Shown here: in pieces, positions 35,250 to 48,210 of the stretch
How the letters are laid out: the number at the start of each line of letters is the position of its first letter
How positions within the stretch are numbered: position 1 is the stretch's first letter
DNA from: Membranipora membranacea
Lineage: Eukaryota; Bryozoa; Gymnolaemata; Cheilostomatida; Membraniporidae
Length of the DNA: 64,000 bases
Assembly (NCBI GenBank): GCA_914767715.1
Contig: OU612075.1
Location: 12,090,001 to 12,154,000, forward strand
Reading direction: 5' to 3'
Translations under genes and position numbers: made by a program
The notes under the pieces: model-generated
What the model saw: only the letters and a program-made list of their open reading frames with translations
Told to the model about the DNA's origin: nothing
Databases searched by the model: none

Positions 35250-36311
35250 GAACGCTTTAATTGTTTATTTTATAAGTACATTCACACAGAACTTTCCATA
35301 ATATCAACTGGGACATATGAAATCTAAGATATCTTTTAAATAAAAAGTAGGCATCAAAGAAACAAAATACTTGGTGGATGAAAAACCTTTTTGTAATGTA
35401 ACCCCCATATGTATAGACAACTGAATTTCAATTCAATGTGAAAATAGTTAAGTGTGGACAAGCACTGATGTTATCTTCTCCAGTTCTGGTGACTGAATTG
35501 AATTCATCAGTCAGGCCAGCACAGAAATTTTCTATAGCATAGGTCTGAGAAAAATATCACTCAGTTCATTAGAAGTATTTGCTGAATTTAGTGATTATCT
35601 CCTGCTGACCAAACTTTGAACTTCACTCTAGGGAAGTGTATTTATCATAGGGGAATTAGACCCACATGTAATTATGCATTATACCAATATAAACCCAATG
35701 AGCAACAATAATATTTAAAAAAATATTATTTCTCAAGGAAATCTACAAAAAAACAGCCTTTACTAACAAGGTATTGTATCGCAAACCTACTTCCAATAGT
35801 CTGATTTCTTCCAGATTTTTTTTGGTCGTTTAGAATAGGGCTGTCCAAAAATGCCGATTTCTGCATCATTGTAAATTGCATACAAGCAAAATGTAACATG
35901 TATATCTATTTTTTAAAAGTATGCCTGATGAATGCTAACGATTGCGCAACACGCCAGAGACCTTAGCCTTTGATATACTCTCTTTGTCTAAACAAAGCCC
36001 CATCTATAACAAGCTTCAATTCATTCAATGTATGAGGCACAATAATCCTTAGTCCCGAATGCCACAAGTACAATTATAATCCACTACAGTTTGCCTAATA
36101 CTGTTAATACCAAAGACTATAAATTGTTAATACTACATTTTACAAAATATTCTGATTATAAAATAAATTATTGATGGTGCTGATTCGAATCGAGTAATTT
36201 AGCAGAAAATCTCATCATTCAACATCAAATGTGAAAATGAGTCTTGGGCACAATTGGTCTTGTTTGGTCTCCCATCTTATTTTAATGTTTAATATCTCAA
36301 CATGATTTTTT
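35250..36311. other. stretch without a recognised gene
   Basis: No convincing coding region. TAGGGCTGTCCAAAAATGCC at 35838 looks like a hAT-type end but no partner end was found. Confidence 0.4.
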
Positions 36312-36360
36312 ATTCATGTTGTAATTCATGTTGTAATTCATGTTGTATTCAAGTTGTAAT
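36312..36360 (+). repeat. 12-bp minisatellite
   Basis: About four tandem units of ATTCATGTTGTA, the third one base short and the fourth with one change (ATTCAAGTTGTA). Confidence 0.85.
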
Positions 36361-36724
36361 TTCCATGTATATATAGGTTAGCTCACCTTTGTCAAACAAC
36401 AGATTGTCGGGGAAAGTGTGTGAGTTTTATACTATTCAATTGACTTGCTCCACGACCAGTAGAGCCTCCCTGAGCCAAGCATAGCAAGCCAGTGATACCA
36501 TGACGTGAATGGTTATTAATATTATTATAATCTCATATGACACATGCCTCCACAATATACTGACTCTGTCGGTCCGAAAAGATCTTTCTTGTACTTTTGT
36601 GATAGCTTATTTAGTCAGACGGCAATGCATCTTTAAATTTAGAAATTGTGGCTAAATAGATTATAGTTTAGCTGCTTCAATTATTTATTAATACAGAAAG
36701 CGTGCTAAGAAGAATGAAATTGAT

Positions 36725-36792
36725 TTAAGAGTTGGTGGTATACGCTAAGAGTGTCAGTCGCTAAGCACGCATGTATTGGAGGTCATGGGTTT
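36725..36792 (+). pseudogene. possible tRNA-derived relic
   Basis: GTCAGTCGCTAAGCACGCAT resembles a decayed D-arm/A-box region, and 20-25 bases further GGTCATGGGTTTGGTTAGTC is a changed T arm (one G for C in the T loop). It could be the head of an old SINE. Neither stem is intact, so this is a weak call. Confidence 0.3.
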
Positions 36793-37369
36793 GGTTAGTC
36801 CCCAGGGCTTGACAATAGGCAGGCATGGGTAACTCTTTGATTACAGATTTTTGCAAGAAACTGATCTATGAATACTGAATTGCACTCTATCTATTATGAT
36901 AAAGGGAAGGTTACCAAAATAGGTGCATGTCTTGGTACTAAGCATAGGGATTCATAAGTTAAAATTGAGATAGGAGCTGGACAATGTTTAACACAGCATA
37001 ATTTATTATTCTAGCAATTTCAATTGTAAGCAGAGGCTGCACACACAGCATTCTTCTCATATAGGGTTATCATGTGCTGCTTTTCATAATGATGTGTAAT
37101 TGTGTGGCTAATTAAAATTGTTTTAAAAACAGGCGCTTGAGCTATTATTTGGTGACATGATTAAGTGAACATAATCTCATGATTGTGTTGGTTTGTGTTG
37201 TCGCAATGTCTCTCTGTTTAGTCATACAATCAAATGATATACTATGGTAGTGCTCTCATATTTACGGGTAGGCATACAAGTAGTGATTGCTGGCATTAGG
37301 CTTACAAAACAATGGCTAATAATTTAGGCTAGCGCAATATAATTTTGAATATAATCATGGGCTAAGACC

Positions 37370-37377
37370 CCTGTAAC
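37370..37377. repeat. 8-bp target-site duplication, left copy
   Basis: CCTGTAAC precedes the element end TAGTGCTGTCA and recurs at 37767-37774 directly after TGACAGCGCTA. Confidence 0.8.
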
Positions 37378-37766
37378 TAGTGCTGTCAAGATACGATTCA
37401 TCTCCGGAATACCTAATCGATCACACCTCATTATCGCGATTTAATAAGGTGACAGCTGAAGTCGATTGCACAGCGGTAAATTCATTGTCACGGTTACTAT
37501 GGTCGATATATGGTTATTACGATTCCTCTTTTCATTCACACAATACCTTATCACACTTCAATTCACTCGCTAACTAATCTCAAAGATTATAACCACATAT
37601 CGATAACTAAAATCGAAAATACCGATAAGGAGAAATCGGAAATCGAAATTGGGACAAGGGTTGGTTGAAAGCGAAGGTGTAAAATTGAAAAATCGAAATC
37701 GGGAAGGTCGATGCCACAATCAGAATCTAGGCAGTCCTAGCCAAATACAAAATCGTGACAGCGCTA
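37378..37766. mobile_element. non-autonomous hAT-type miniature transposon, second family
   Basis: A 389-bp element with imperfect inverted ends (TAGTGCTGTCA against TGACAGCGCTA; the match continues to GATACGATT against AATCG) and exact 8-bp flanking duplications of CCTGTAAC. TAG-type ends followed by ATCGATT motifs, with 8-bp duplications, are another common hAT form. The interior is rich in CGATA/AATCGAAA sub-repeats, which may be transposase-binding motifs by analogy with other hAT elements. No coding capacity. The ends are unlike those of the elements at 8.4 and 26.4 kb, so it belongs to a different family. The short open frame across it is not a gene. Confidence 0.8.
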
Positions 37767-37774
37767 CCTGTAAC
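37767..37774. repeat. 8-bp target-site duplication, right copy
   Basis: CCTGTAAC, identical to 37370-37377. Confidence 0.8.
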
Positions 37775-39493
37775 TCCTTGCTCTCTGTATGGCATCACAG
37801 CCCTCAACACAGTGAACAATAATATCCCCATGACAGGTAGATACCATAGTAAATACCTTTCATACTGTGATTTATTTGGATACCCAACTAACCATAATGA
37901 CTTCAAGCTGTTGATGGCATATGGCCAAGGAGCTATTGGTGACTGCGTTTGGGAATATTCTAGCTCAAATTAAGCTGCAAAATGAAATCCCTCTCTGGTG
38001 TTTACCTGATCATAATCGAATAGTAACTAGAAAGTATTTTATATCTGATATAATATGCCTCTATAATATCAATACTACTACTATTAGGGGTTCTTTGAGG
38101 GAAGGATTTGGGATTTGAAACGTGACACTTATTTTTGCTCAAATCAGAAGCACTGTCCAATCTACTCTTAAACATTTTGCTTGAAAGACAGTAATTTATT
38201 TTTGATACAACCCTGATAAACTTCACAATTTTTTAATAGACATTGTTTCCTCGATTAATCCTTGTTTGAAATGTAATAGTGTCAGGCCTTCTTGTGTATT
38301 TCGGAGGATCAAAATATTTTATAATTGTTTGATGGGTATCCCTGGCTCAAACTTTGTTCATATCACTGGTTAAGGTGGGTTGATTCAAGTACCAGTAGAT
38401 GAATTATACTACCTCATTAAATCCAACCGCTCAAAAACTATTACCCAGTCCAGCAAAAATTAAAAGCAGTAGTATTGAATTTGGATAAAAAATTGTAAAT
38501 CAGATATCTATCGCTATCTATTTTATTATTATCTTGCAAGTATAAGGGTTTATGGAGAGTTTTTAACGACATAAACACAACTGATTGTTCTGCTTGGTGC
38601 TTGGAGTTTGAAATAATACCTGTATACAGGAAGAACTTGTATGCTGATAAAATATCTAATGTTTGAAGACATTCAAATTTTTTATCCTAGATTTTTCTTC
38701 TGTAAAGAATTCTTTATGTTTAGCCGGATACAAGCACGGGATATGAAAAATTGGGCAAAGTTGGATAACTTCTAGTTCATAATAAGAACAAAATTGTATG
38801 AAAATGAGAAGATAACTGTACAGCAACTTGAAGCCAAAATATTTTTAATGAACTGAGCATCCTCAAAAAATTAAATTTTTTCCGGTTTATTCTAGCATAT
38901 TGCTGTTTGTCGCCTGAAGATATGTGCTTTGAACTGCTCCGAATCAGGGATATCTCTGAACCCTCTAAGGTCTAAGTCATCTTAAATCTGCCCAAACAAA
39001 ATTTCAAAGCAAGTTTTAGAAAAAAGCTTTTCATAGCCCCAAACATTCCACGATAACTTTGAGGCAAAGAGGTCTTCTACCCCTATAGGCAAGTAATTTT
39101 TTTACAGTTGTCAGTAAGCTGAATAGAAGAAGAGTTTTAAAAGGGAATTTAAAACAGCATGAATCTGCTGACGATGCACTCTACTCTGATGCCGCCATTC
39201 TCACTTCAGTTTTGAATGCGTTTGTAATTTTGTATGGTTGGTACCTGCCCCCATGATTTTTTATATAAATCTTAGCGCATACAATAAGAAGCGATGATAT
39301 CCAAAAAAAAGAACGCATCTTCTTCTTGTTGACAGACCTTAAGGTGAAAAGAAGTATCCCCTTGTCCTCACACATGATAAACTTTGTCTATGAAACTCAT
39401 CACAGCAGCTAACCTATGTTAGGCCATCATTACATCACAGTGGGCAACAATGATGGATTATACTGCCAACCCCCCTTACATATTGATCTCTGG
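37775..39493. other. stretch without a recognised gene
   Basis: AT-rich with short uninformative frames; no repeat borders recognised. Confidence 0.4.
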
Positions 39494-39700
39494 CTAAGAA
39501 TGCAATATCAAGTTGATAGTGACTTTGTTGCTGTCTGATCTGGTTTTGTCATCAAGATTGTGGTTAATTGCCTCAAATAACTCAGGTGAAAAACCTGGAA
39601 AGTTATTGAGAAAGCCATTGCTGTCCAAAGCAGCAACGCTTACTTTACAACCAGAAGTGGGCGTGACCGTTAAATAACGCTGATGATTGGCTATTCGCAT
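39494..39700 (-). other. open frame of unclear status overlapping a repeat
   Basis: A 68-residue minus-strand frame with fairly coding-like composition (KVSVAALDSNGFLNNFPGF and ELFEAINHNLDD). It overlaps the inverted repeat block shared with 35085-35195, has no recognised domain, and no clear splice borders were found. It may be a repeat-encoded remnant or chance. Confidence 0.2.
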
Positions 39701-39817
39701 TTTATGCGCAAGTGGAAGGTCTCTATATCTATAGTCTCTGGTTGGGATATAAATTTATTGACTGATATGAAATTATAACCTTAAATGACAATCCCAATAT
39801 TGAAAGCGGTGTCGCTC

Positions 39818-40212
39818 GATGCAAGGTGTGTGTAGAATCATGACCATACCTGTGAGATCTATGACTAGTAGTTGCACCTGAAAGAAAACTTGTAAGATTT
39901 CAACATTTTTTGATCTCTTAGATAATGCACGATTTCAAAACTACCTATCCCGATATAGCTGTCAGATTAGAACCCTGACAATAAGACACACATGTCTTAC
40001 ATGTATATGGTCTTCTATTAGAAACTGGATTATATCAAGAGGAAGGAAGGACTTCCAGTATGAAAGAAATCTAGTTTCCATGTGAATGTCATGAGGGGTA
40101 TTTTTCTCTCTAAGTTGTTAGAACATTTTAGTAACAATAATGGGGCAGTTTTATTCCTCAAAATCTTGCCTCATGTCCATCAGTCACATGCTTGATTTTA
40201 AAGGAAAGTAAT
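39818..40212 (+). repeat. dispersed repeat block, partner of 34312-34720
   Basis: The partner copy lies about 5.5 kb away in the same orientation. Both end at CACATGCTTGATTTTAAAGG. The inverted segment just to its left (39640-39750) pairs with 35085-35195. Confidence 0.65.
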
Positions 40213-41566
40213 CAATAATCATGTTTAATTTCTAGCAATAGATGTGGTGTACAACATTCAACACAAACTAATAATATATTGACTTGAATTGTTTCATTGG
40301 GCAAACTATGTGATGAGCCCAACTCCAAAGCCATAATGATCAAAACATGTTAAGGAACAAACAATAAACTGAAAGAAATGTCTAGAGGATTGATTTACTT
40401 ATCCTACTAATGACAATGAAATCGAAAAGATTATTAGAAGACAATTTTTAATTCACTTAAAGTGCTTATCATAAAGCTGATAGTCATTACTCCCGTCAAT
40501 ATCTAGGTTGACAGCTAATCAACACTAATCATCACCCTATTCTTCCTAGAAGCAGCCTACTAACATTCCAAACTGATGCAAAACATATGAAAACAAGTAA
40601 GCATTGAGACTTAATATGATCTGCTCTCTCTTTCTCCTTCATTCGAAATGTAAAAGGCTAAGGGAAAGATAGCAGCATGGTATACATCAGGCTTAACCCG
40701 AGAAAAGATGAATTTGACTTAGGCCATTGAGGCAGCACTGATGTAAAGGAAACAATAAAACTAAAATAGGAACACTTTAATTGAACTTTCCTGACAGTAA
40801 TTTTAGAGGACCTTGTTAAACTGCAGATTGGAAGGACATTAAGGTAGAAGGATTTGTACAATTCAATTGCCTAAACATTGTTGCTTACTTATGTCTAGTC
40901 AGTGTGACGAAAACCTATTCTCTATGGAACCGCTCTTGAAAGAGTGATTCCTACCGAGCTGTGCAGTTAGAGCTTAGAACTATGAGCAATCAATCAATAT
41001 CGATTCTAACCATAAATTTATTAGCTTATATTTAAATGTAACACCTTGACCAACATAGGAATCATTTGGACAACAGCTAGGTGTACGTGGGCAGTTGACT
41101 AATTCACCAGAAAAAAAGGTAATAGTTCAAAAGAAAATAATAGGGGAGTTTGATTACAATTTGTAAGAGATGCCTTCACTTTAAAGCTTAATCCTCTCAA
41201 ATAGGAACCATGTTGGCACACCGTGCACCTCAATTGCGATCATGATTATAACAATGTGATCTTGAACGTGATGCGAGCATGAATATAACAACTTTAACCT
41301 ATAATTCTGACAATAGCACACATGTTTGAGACATGCATTTATTCACATCAATTCGCTATCAGTTCCAATACTAAGATGTATTCCCATTATGAAATATATA
41401 AAATCATTCTTGGCTCAACTCCTGTATACGAATTGATCAAGTTATGTTTGAATTAAGCTGGCGAATTGATCCGATTCTAGATTTAGACATTATGCATCTT
41501 TGTTCTGCCGATTGCTAGTTTGAAAAATGTAAGGTCAATTGATCTCTTGAGTAAAACAGTTTTCGC
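40213..41566. other. stretch without a recognised gene
   Basis: No recognisable coding or repeat content. Confidence 0.4.
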
Positions 41567-41601
41567 AATATATATATACATATTTATATATATATATATA
41601 G

Positions 41602-41644
<43 letters not shown>

Positions 41645-41661
41645 GAATATATATAGAATAT
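41567..41661. repeat. TA microsatellite
   Basis: Nearly pure alternating TA for about 95 bases, with a few interruptions (ACA, GA). Long runs of this type are unstable and are a likely place for assembly length error. Confidence 0.9.
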
Positions 41662-41821
41662 AAAACAGAATTGAGATTGAAGTTTACTTATTATCCATTG
41701 GTATAATTATACTTTCTTAGATCATTAACTTAGAGAATAGCAAACACTATGTAAAAAACGGCTGCTGTAAATTCGCAAGGATTCATAGGTTGGAACTGAT
41801 GAGGAAGATCTGTTAGTACAA

Positions 41822-42084
41822 TCATGGGTACAAAACATAAATCCAAAGCACCACTTTGTCCTTGGCACCTAGTAGTTTCACTTCACAATTTCTGACACCA
41901 TCAATGTTCTGTTTACAAAAATAAACAGGGTGTTGGTGAAAGTTAAAAGTGACAACTTCTGCTTCATTTACATGATGTTTGGTAAATTGTTCTTTCAAGA
42001 AATCTGGACGATCAATCATTTCCTTTTTGACATTTCTACAACCAGTTTTAGTGCTAGTGGTTTTTAAAGTTATTTGTTCGGTCA
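41822..42084 (-). CDS. probable terminal exon of an unknown gene
   Basis: The minus strand has a strong acceptor (CATCTTTTTGAATGTTTTCATGCAG) followed by an open frame of 87 codons, entered in phase 1, to a TGA. Residues include TGCRNVKKEMIDRP, FLKEQFTKHHVNEAEVV, FHQHPVYFCKQNIDG and RNCEVKLLGAKDKVVLW. The mix of charged and hydrophobic residues, three cysteines and a clean acceptor make it look coding, and it is the longest such frame between the AT microsatellites at 41567-41661 and 42131-42190. I do not recognise the family and could not find the preceding exon. Confidence 0.45.
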
Positions 42085-42130
42085 CTGCATGAAAACATTC
42101 AAAAAGATGATTGTAGATTGACAATAAAAG

Positions 42131-42190
42131 AATATATATAAATATTTGATATACATGAATATATTAATATATATATATATATATATACAT
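42131..42190. repeat. AT-rich microsatellite
   Basis: ATATATATAA, then imperfect and finally perfect alternating AT at 42165-42188. It lies just upstream of the pyrimidine tract of the exon at 41822-42084. Confidence 0.8.
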
Positions 42191-43686
42191 CTACACCATG
42201 AGTACAGATCACGTTCATTGGATGTACTGTGTGACATTTGATGATCTTATCCTTTTACATACCAACCGAAAACTCTCGGAATCTTAGACAACTAATTTTT
42301 ATTACTATAAGTTTTTTTTCTATTTGGCAGACAAAGCCATTAAGTTGAATCAGATAAAAGAATTTGGCATATAAGTATATAAAGCAATTAAAAGAAGGGC
42401 TCAGCCAAAGAGTGTCATATAACGTAATAAAATCATGCTACAAATGATTCACATTTCCCAGATATCATTTTGGAAAAATTTCCTTTCTGTTTCCGGTTTC
42501 AATAATCCCCTAGTATTAATTAAGCGTAGAATATTTGTACAAACCGCATCCTTTTGCAATTTTCTAGAAAAATTTAAAAAGTCCTGAGAAAGATTCTGAT
42601 AACATCGATGGGTCAAAACACTGGGAAAAGATATTCTAAAGCTATAACAAAAAGAGCAAAAATGACTACCATATCAATTATCAAAAGCAGTACTTTGTGT
42701 GTAAAGGCTAGTTATTGTATGTATCAGTTTGTGAAAACTGTGATTTTTTTTATCGGAAATAAACAGGGTGTTAGGTACAAGTAAAACATTTATGACCAAC
42801 AGCGCCAAAGTCTGAACGTGGTAAAATCTAATTTTCTGAAATACTTAATTAGTGTTATCTCAAAGCACCACGTTCCACTACATGAGTTCACTTACAAGTG
42901 ATTCTGCAAAAAATCTACATTACCCAATATTTTACAATTGCAGCAAATTTATATACCTTGGGTCAAAAAACATTACGCATTAGGATCGTATTGGAGGGTC
43001 GGTGCATATTTTACAAGCGCTTCCTTACAAGAATTAAAGTCTCAATTAGTTATATTTTAGCTATAGCAAATTCAATGAGCACACTTGTCCCTGTGTTGAA
43101 GCAGCAGCAATTCAAGATAGAGGCAATGCGAAGAAGCCCGAAAGTATTCAGAATCTTTGGAGATTTTGTTAGATGAATAAAAATTATCCTTTTACTTTAT
43201 ATAAACTCAACGTAACATGAGAAATCATTTATTAAACAAGTCTCCTAACATTCAATATGATAATAAATTCAAATGGATACACAAATGTGCAAGAAAATAA
43301 ACTGTAAAGGTAATTTGGTATTGTCCCTTCAAAGTCAACAAAAGACAAAAATCCTGGTTTAAACATGACAAATATGTCAAACATGATACAAGATTTAGAA
43401 AATGTGTAGCCATGTATTGACAGGTCAATAATTCAATGCAGCACTTTGTATGTAACACTTGTAGTATTTTTATGTCAGTTTTTTGCACCTTGACCATAGT
43501 TTGATGGATAGAAAATCATATGTGTCAAAAGACTTTTTCCGCTACATTAAGGTTATACAAATAAAGAAAAAGTAATGATGTATCAAGATGCTAGTTTGCA
43601 TCACATTGTCTTTTAGCACACTTCTAAGCTGGGTGTTAGAGATAACCAGATTATAATCATGAATTATAATTTTGTTGGTTACAAAC
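42191..43686. other. stretch without a recognised gene
   Basis: One plus-strand frame (42898-43176) and one minus-strand frame (43252-43497) are open for 80-90 codons but have no recognised motif and no convincing splice signals; I treat them as chance. Confidence 0.4.
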
Positions 43687-43688
43687 TA

Positions 43689-44373
43689 AAGCTGTAGCTC
43701 CACGTAACGATGTAATCACAGGCCGATGGCATGTCTAGACATGCTAGGCCGATCTCACACTGCTACACAGGCCTACGAGTTAGTACCCGATGGTTTAGTG
43801 AGTTATAGTGGGGTAATAAATCAGGTGCCTAGATTGACCAATTAACTCCCTCAGTTCAATCGATTGACCAATGATATTTAATGGGTGTGTTAACAAATGA
43901 CCGGATATGTCATATTAAATCCGGGTCTTTGTCACTTAGAATCTTCACCAAATAAAATTTCATTCTTCTGTAAAATTGATTTTCCTATGCTATACTATGG
44001 ATGTCATGTCAGGACAGCTTCCATTTCCAAGTGATACAGCTATTACCTTCCATATTTTCACTACAGCACCACTCCTATCTTTGTAGTTATGGTCTTTTTT
44101 ATAATAAATAGGAGGATGTGATTTAACTACAGATATTATCAACTCCTCCATTTTTGATAGCCTGTCACGATTTGATAGATGACGTGTTTAACCGCGTAAT
44201 TATTTAAGCAAGCAATCAACAACCAATCAGCATAGAGGATCGTCTAGATCACTCGGGCAAAAGACCAACAAGTTGGATGTCCACTTAACACGAGTAATCA
44301 CTCGTGCAGATCCACCGATTAACCACTCGTGACCCCAAATCGATGTAAAAATCGTTACGTGGAGCTACAGCTT
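43689..44373. mobile_element. 685-bp miniature inverted-repeat element with TA flanks
   Basis: The first 23 bases (beginning AAGCTGTAGCTCCACGTAAC and continuing GAT) are exactly the reverse complement of the last 23 (44351-44373). The element is flanked on both sides by TA (43687-43688 and 44374-44375), the target of Tc1/mariner-type transposases. It has no open frame of useful length, so it is non-autonomous. Perfect ends suggest it is not very old. The TA target is an inference because TA is common here; CTA...TAG symmetry could otherwise extend the inverted repeat by three bases. Confidence 0.75.
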
Positions 44374-44375
44374 TA

Positions 44376-47300
44376 GGGTATCATTTGATCATTGAAAGGT
44401 TCACTTAGCACACACTTTTCCAGGCACATTGCTTTACACTTAACTGCACCAGACACATGTTTGCACTTCTTGTTCAAATGCGGGGCTCAAAATCACAAAA
44501 TTGATTAAAACTGAGTTAAAATATTAGTATTGAAACCATGGATCCCTCATCACTTCTAATCAACCTAATACTGGGAAATCTAGCATGATAGACGGGGTTG
44601 TCATAAGCAGCTATGGTCTATCATGGCATACTGACTCTCGTGATCTGACTGGGCATGTAGATCACTGATAAACTGGGCTATCATTACCACAAAACAGATG
44701 TCGTAAGGCTGAGTATGCATCATGCGTGACTTGAATGTGCGCATGTGCAAGAACAATGAGTTTAGTTTGGGTTCTCATTGCAACTTTGGAAAGGGGAAAA
44801 GGGATATCCCCTGCATAAACTGTCAATCATAATCAGCTAATAATGACAAGAGAGGATAACTATTAATAACTAATCCGCACGCTTTGGGGAGTATGTCACC
44901 AGAGCAGGTAGCCAATCAGATGGCTTCGGAAATCATAGACTTAATTTTGCAGAGATCAGCTCATGCCCAGAGCTGAGCATGCGCAGAATGCTATCATGGT
45001 GCATTATATAAAGTTGAGGTATACGTTAGGAAAGTGTAAGAGACTCCTCAGACTATGTGTTGAATCCAGTGCAACATGTTTAATAGTGTTGCAATCTCAA
45101 TAATGATTATATCTGATTTTTAAGGCTAAGATTCCCACGTGATGTAATTGTTTGGTTAGTGTTATCTGCTTTTCTACTTTAAGTACAAAGCCACCATGGG
45201 AAGGTAGCTTAATGTATTCTGTAGTTTGAATAGTTTACTATTTATTACAAATCAGTACTAGGCAACACTCTTGTACTAGCTGTCACCTAATAGTGCTAAA
45301 AAGTGGTTGATTACTTGAATGACTTACTCATTCTGGATCGGGAGGCTCTGTCAGAATATATCCCAAACCAGTGATAGACTAGGACTGATGACTCCTTGTC
45401 AGAGTCAAATACTGCAGTTTCAGCTCCAAGTGTGCATTCTGATTTTGCAAAATTCACAGTCATTTCCTGTTTTTACTTTGATCAGTTCATTTCTTCCACT
45501 TAGGAGTTGTGTTCTGTTGAAGTAAGAGGAAACAATGTTTGAATTTTTATAGGTGACGAGTATGAAGGATGTCTTTTATGGTGTCAAAATTGGTTTGCAG
45601 TGGGTGACAATATTAAACTTGTAGATGGTGAATGAAGCCAACAGCAGGTCAGGGTAGATCAGGGACATATGTGATTTTATTGCACATGTGAAGAGATTAA
45701 CTAAAAGGCGGATATTTGATCACAGAGAAATACACAGGACAAATTGATTCTATGAACACAGCTGAACAAAATAGTGGAGAAAAACAATGGATAGAGAACC
45801 CTGGAGATCCCAGGTATGCCTACATTATTTGCAGGCTACAATGAGCTGGGAGGCCCGCACTGGAGAAGGTGCAGGTCTCAGATTAGTGCTAAGGGAAGCT
45901 GCTCAAGCCTAGAGTCAAGCATCAAAATAATATGTGCAAATGTTATGTAGACGAGGGTTACAGGTATCAATTTGTCGATCTAGTAGCGGGAGGGTGTTAA
46001 CGCAGAAATGAGTGATATACATCCCAAACTAATTTGGAATTCGAAGACCCCCTCAAAAAGTGATATTACTCAGGATTCCCAAGCTGGGATGATTTAAAAA
46101 CATCAGATCTCAATCAATATACCTATAACCCTGATGTGTCAACATAACAAGGAAAGCTCAAGTTCTTACCTATGACACTTTGCCACCATCCATACAAAAC
46201 TCAAATGAGACACGGACAAGGCTGATGAGGACGGAACTGCCCATGTTTTAATGTAAATAAAAAAATAGGAGAGCCAGCAAGGTAATATTCTTAAATGTGC
46301 TATTCGCAATCAAACTTCAACTAGGTAACTTTCATTTTCACAAAAATTGGTAAGGGAAATTTTACTGAATGGAGATTTTGTTGAAAATATTCATCAGTTA
46401 AAATTCGGATCGTCTAGACTTTTTTCAGCTCAGGGGATTGGCTCATTCTTCACATGTCACATGTTTGGATTTTGCTCCTAGTTGATCAGTTAGCTATTCC
46501 TACATTTTTTTTCTTTCATTGCATACAGCATGTCAAAGAGTATTTTTGCAAATAATTTTTTACACACCTCACTCAAATGCTAAACGGTATCTAACTATAA
46601 AGTTTTACAAAGTGAGCAAAATGTTCGACACATGGACTATGGTACCCAACCTCTAAAGTTCAGCACAATCCGTAGCCTGAAAAGTTGCGCCCTGTCTGTA
46701 GCTTTGCCATGGCATGCCTTTTGGCTGATGGCTGCCTTTGTGCTATAGTGCTATTTTTAATATTCGTGGGAGGCATTATCTAGGAGGTATTACAGTATAT
46801 GGTTACTTTCCAGTTTGTTTACAAGCATCAGAGTTCTGGTTATATTTTAGAGAATTGGGAAAGCCGAAACCTACATGGTATGTGCAGTCAGCTCGAGTTG
46901 TGCTGAAGTTGACCTCAGTATAAGTTCATCCGGCGGTACATTTGACACTAACTAACTATTTCTGGCCATTACAGAAAGGGATGGAATTCTTCATTGTAAT
47001 ATAGCTCTAATTTCAACAGCTTAGTGCAGTCCTTGACTGGAAAACTAACAGTAGTTTACAGTTTAGTATCTAATTTGGAAGGATATTCTGTTCCGGAATA
47101 CTACAAGTTCATGATCATGAAGCAATCTAAGCTAATCCTGTTTTGGGAACATTCCCTCAACCTACACACATGACCCATAATAGAGATAATATGATCGATT
47201 GGAGAGAGAGACAAGCTTTATACTGGTATTGACTTGCTACCCTTTGTAATCTTCCCGTTCAACTCGAAAATTAGACTGCTCTTCCTAGCTGAGCCTTTAA

Positions 47301-48170
47301 ACACCTAAATACATCGGGCTGTTTTTCTAATTAAAATCGGTCATGAATGAAATAAGGGGAAAGTTTTCCACACATAGCGTTATTATTGAAACTTTCCACG
47401 TAATTAGATTCATAAGTACGTTATAGATAAGGATGAACTGTCACCTCTGTCGTTCTCCTGTATCTAGTTCTAACAGCTAGTTCAATGATTCTTGTGACTT
47501 TATCATCATCCTAAAGTAAAAACAGTGATACCAGAATTTTTGTGCTGAGCATGTAAAACAGCATTAACACCATTTTTATTTGACAATGATGCATGAATCA
47601 TGAATCATGAACACGCATTCAACAATTTCTCACTAAATTTGTTTGCCATTCTGTCAAACATTTTTACATTCAGGCAGGTTACCAGGTTTGTCAGCAAATA
47701 ATCAAAACAACAATCATCATCATCAACCTCATCATCTTACTTAATGGGTATGACTAAAGTAGATTGGAGACTCAGCCTCTCAGGTGGTGGGAATCTCTCT
47801 TTGTATGAAACATTGGTGCCCTTTATGGGTGACAATTTTGAAGTGTTACTCTTGTTCGGTTGATACAGAACAAGCTAGAAATTTGACAGTAGATGTTTGC
47901 AATTGCAATCGCATTACTTAATTGTATCATTGTTAAGATTATAGTGAACAAGAACCTGACCTGTTTAGCAGCAGCTTTGCACAACTGTTTTCTTGTTCAA
48001 AGTTGAGCCACATTTCTGCTGTCAATTTTTTAACACCAAGTACAAATAGAGCTGAAAATCTATGAGATGTGGTGCAATGTATCAAACTCTGACTGCTGTT
48101 TTACAACAGATGACTTTTCAAGTCCTAATCCGATATTCCTTTGACTTTCAAGTCAATGTGCAGGTTGCCC
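44376..48170. other. long stretch without a recognised gene
   Basis: No recognised exon, RNA gene or transposon core. Open frames are short and without motifs. Confidence 0.4.
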
Positions 48171-48210
48171 GCCATTTACATGCCATTTACATGCCATTTA
48201 CATGCCATTT
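48171..48210 (+). repeat. 11-bp minisatellite
   Basis: Three full tandem units of GCCATTTACAT and a partial fourth. Confidence 0.9.

Noticed and set aside
35838-35870. TAGGGCTGTCC as a hAT-type end
   Set aside because: No partner end within reach.
42740-42880. possible duplicated copy of the 41.8-42.1 kb exon (shared AAATAAACAGGGTGTT)
   Set aside because: The second shared string (AAAGCACCAC) is in the opposite order and the frame has stops, so the similarity is probably chance.
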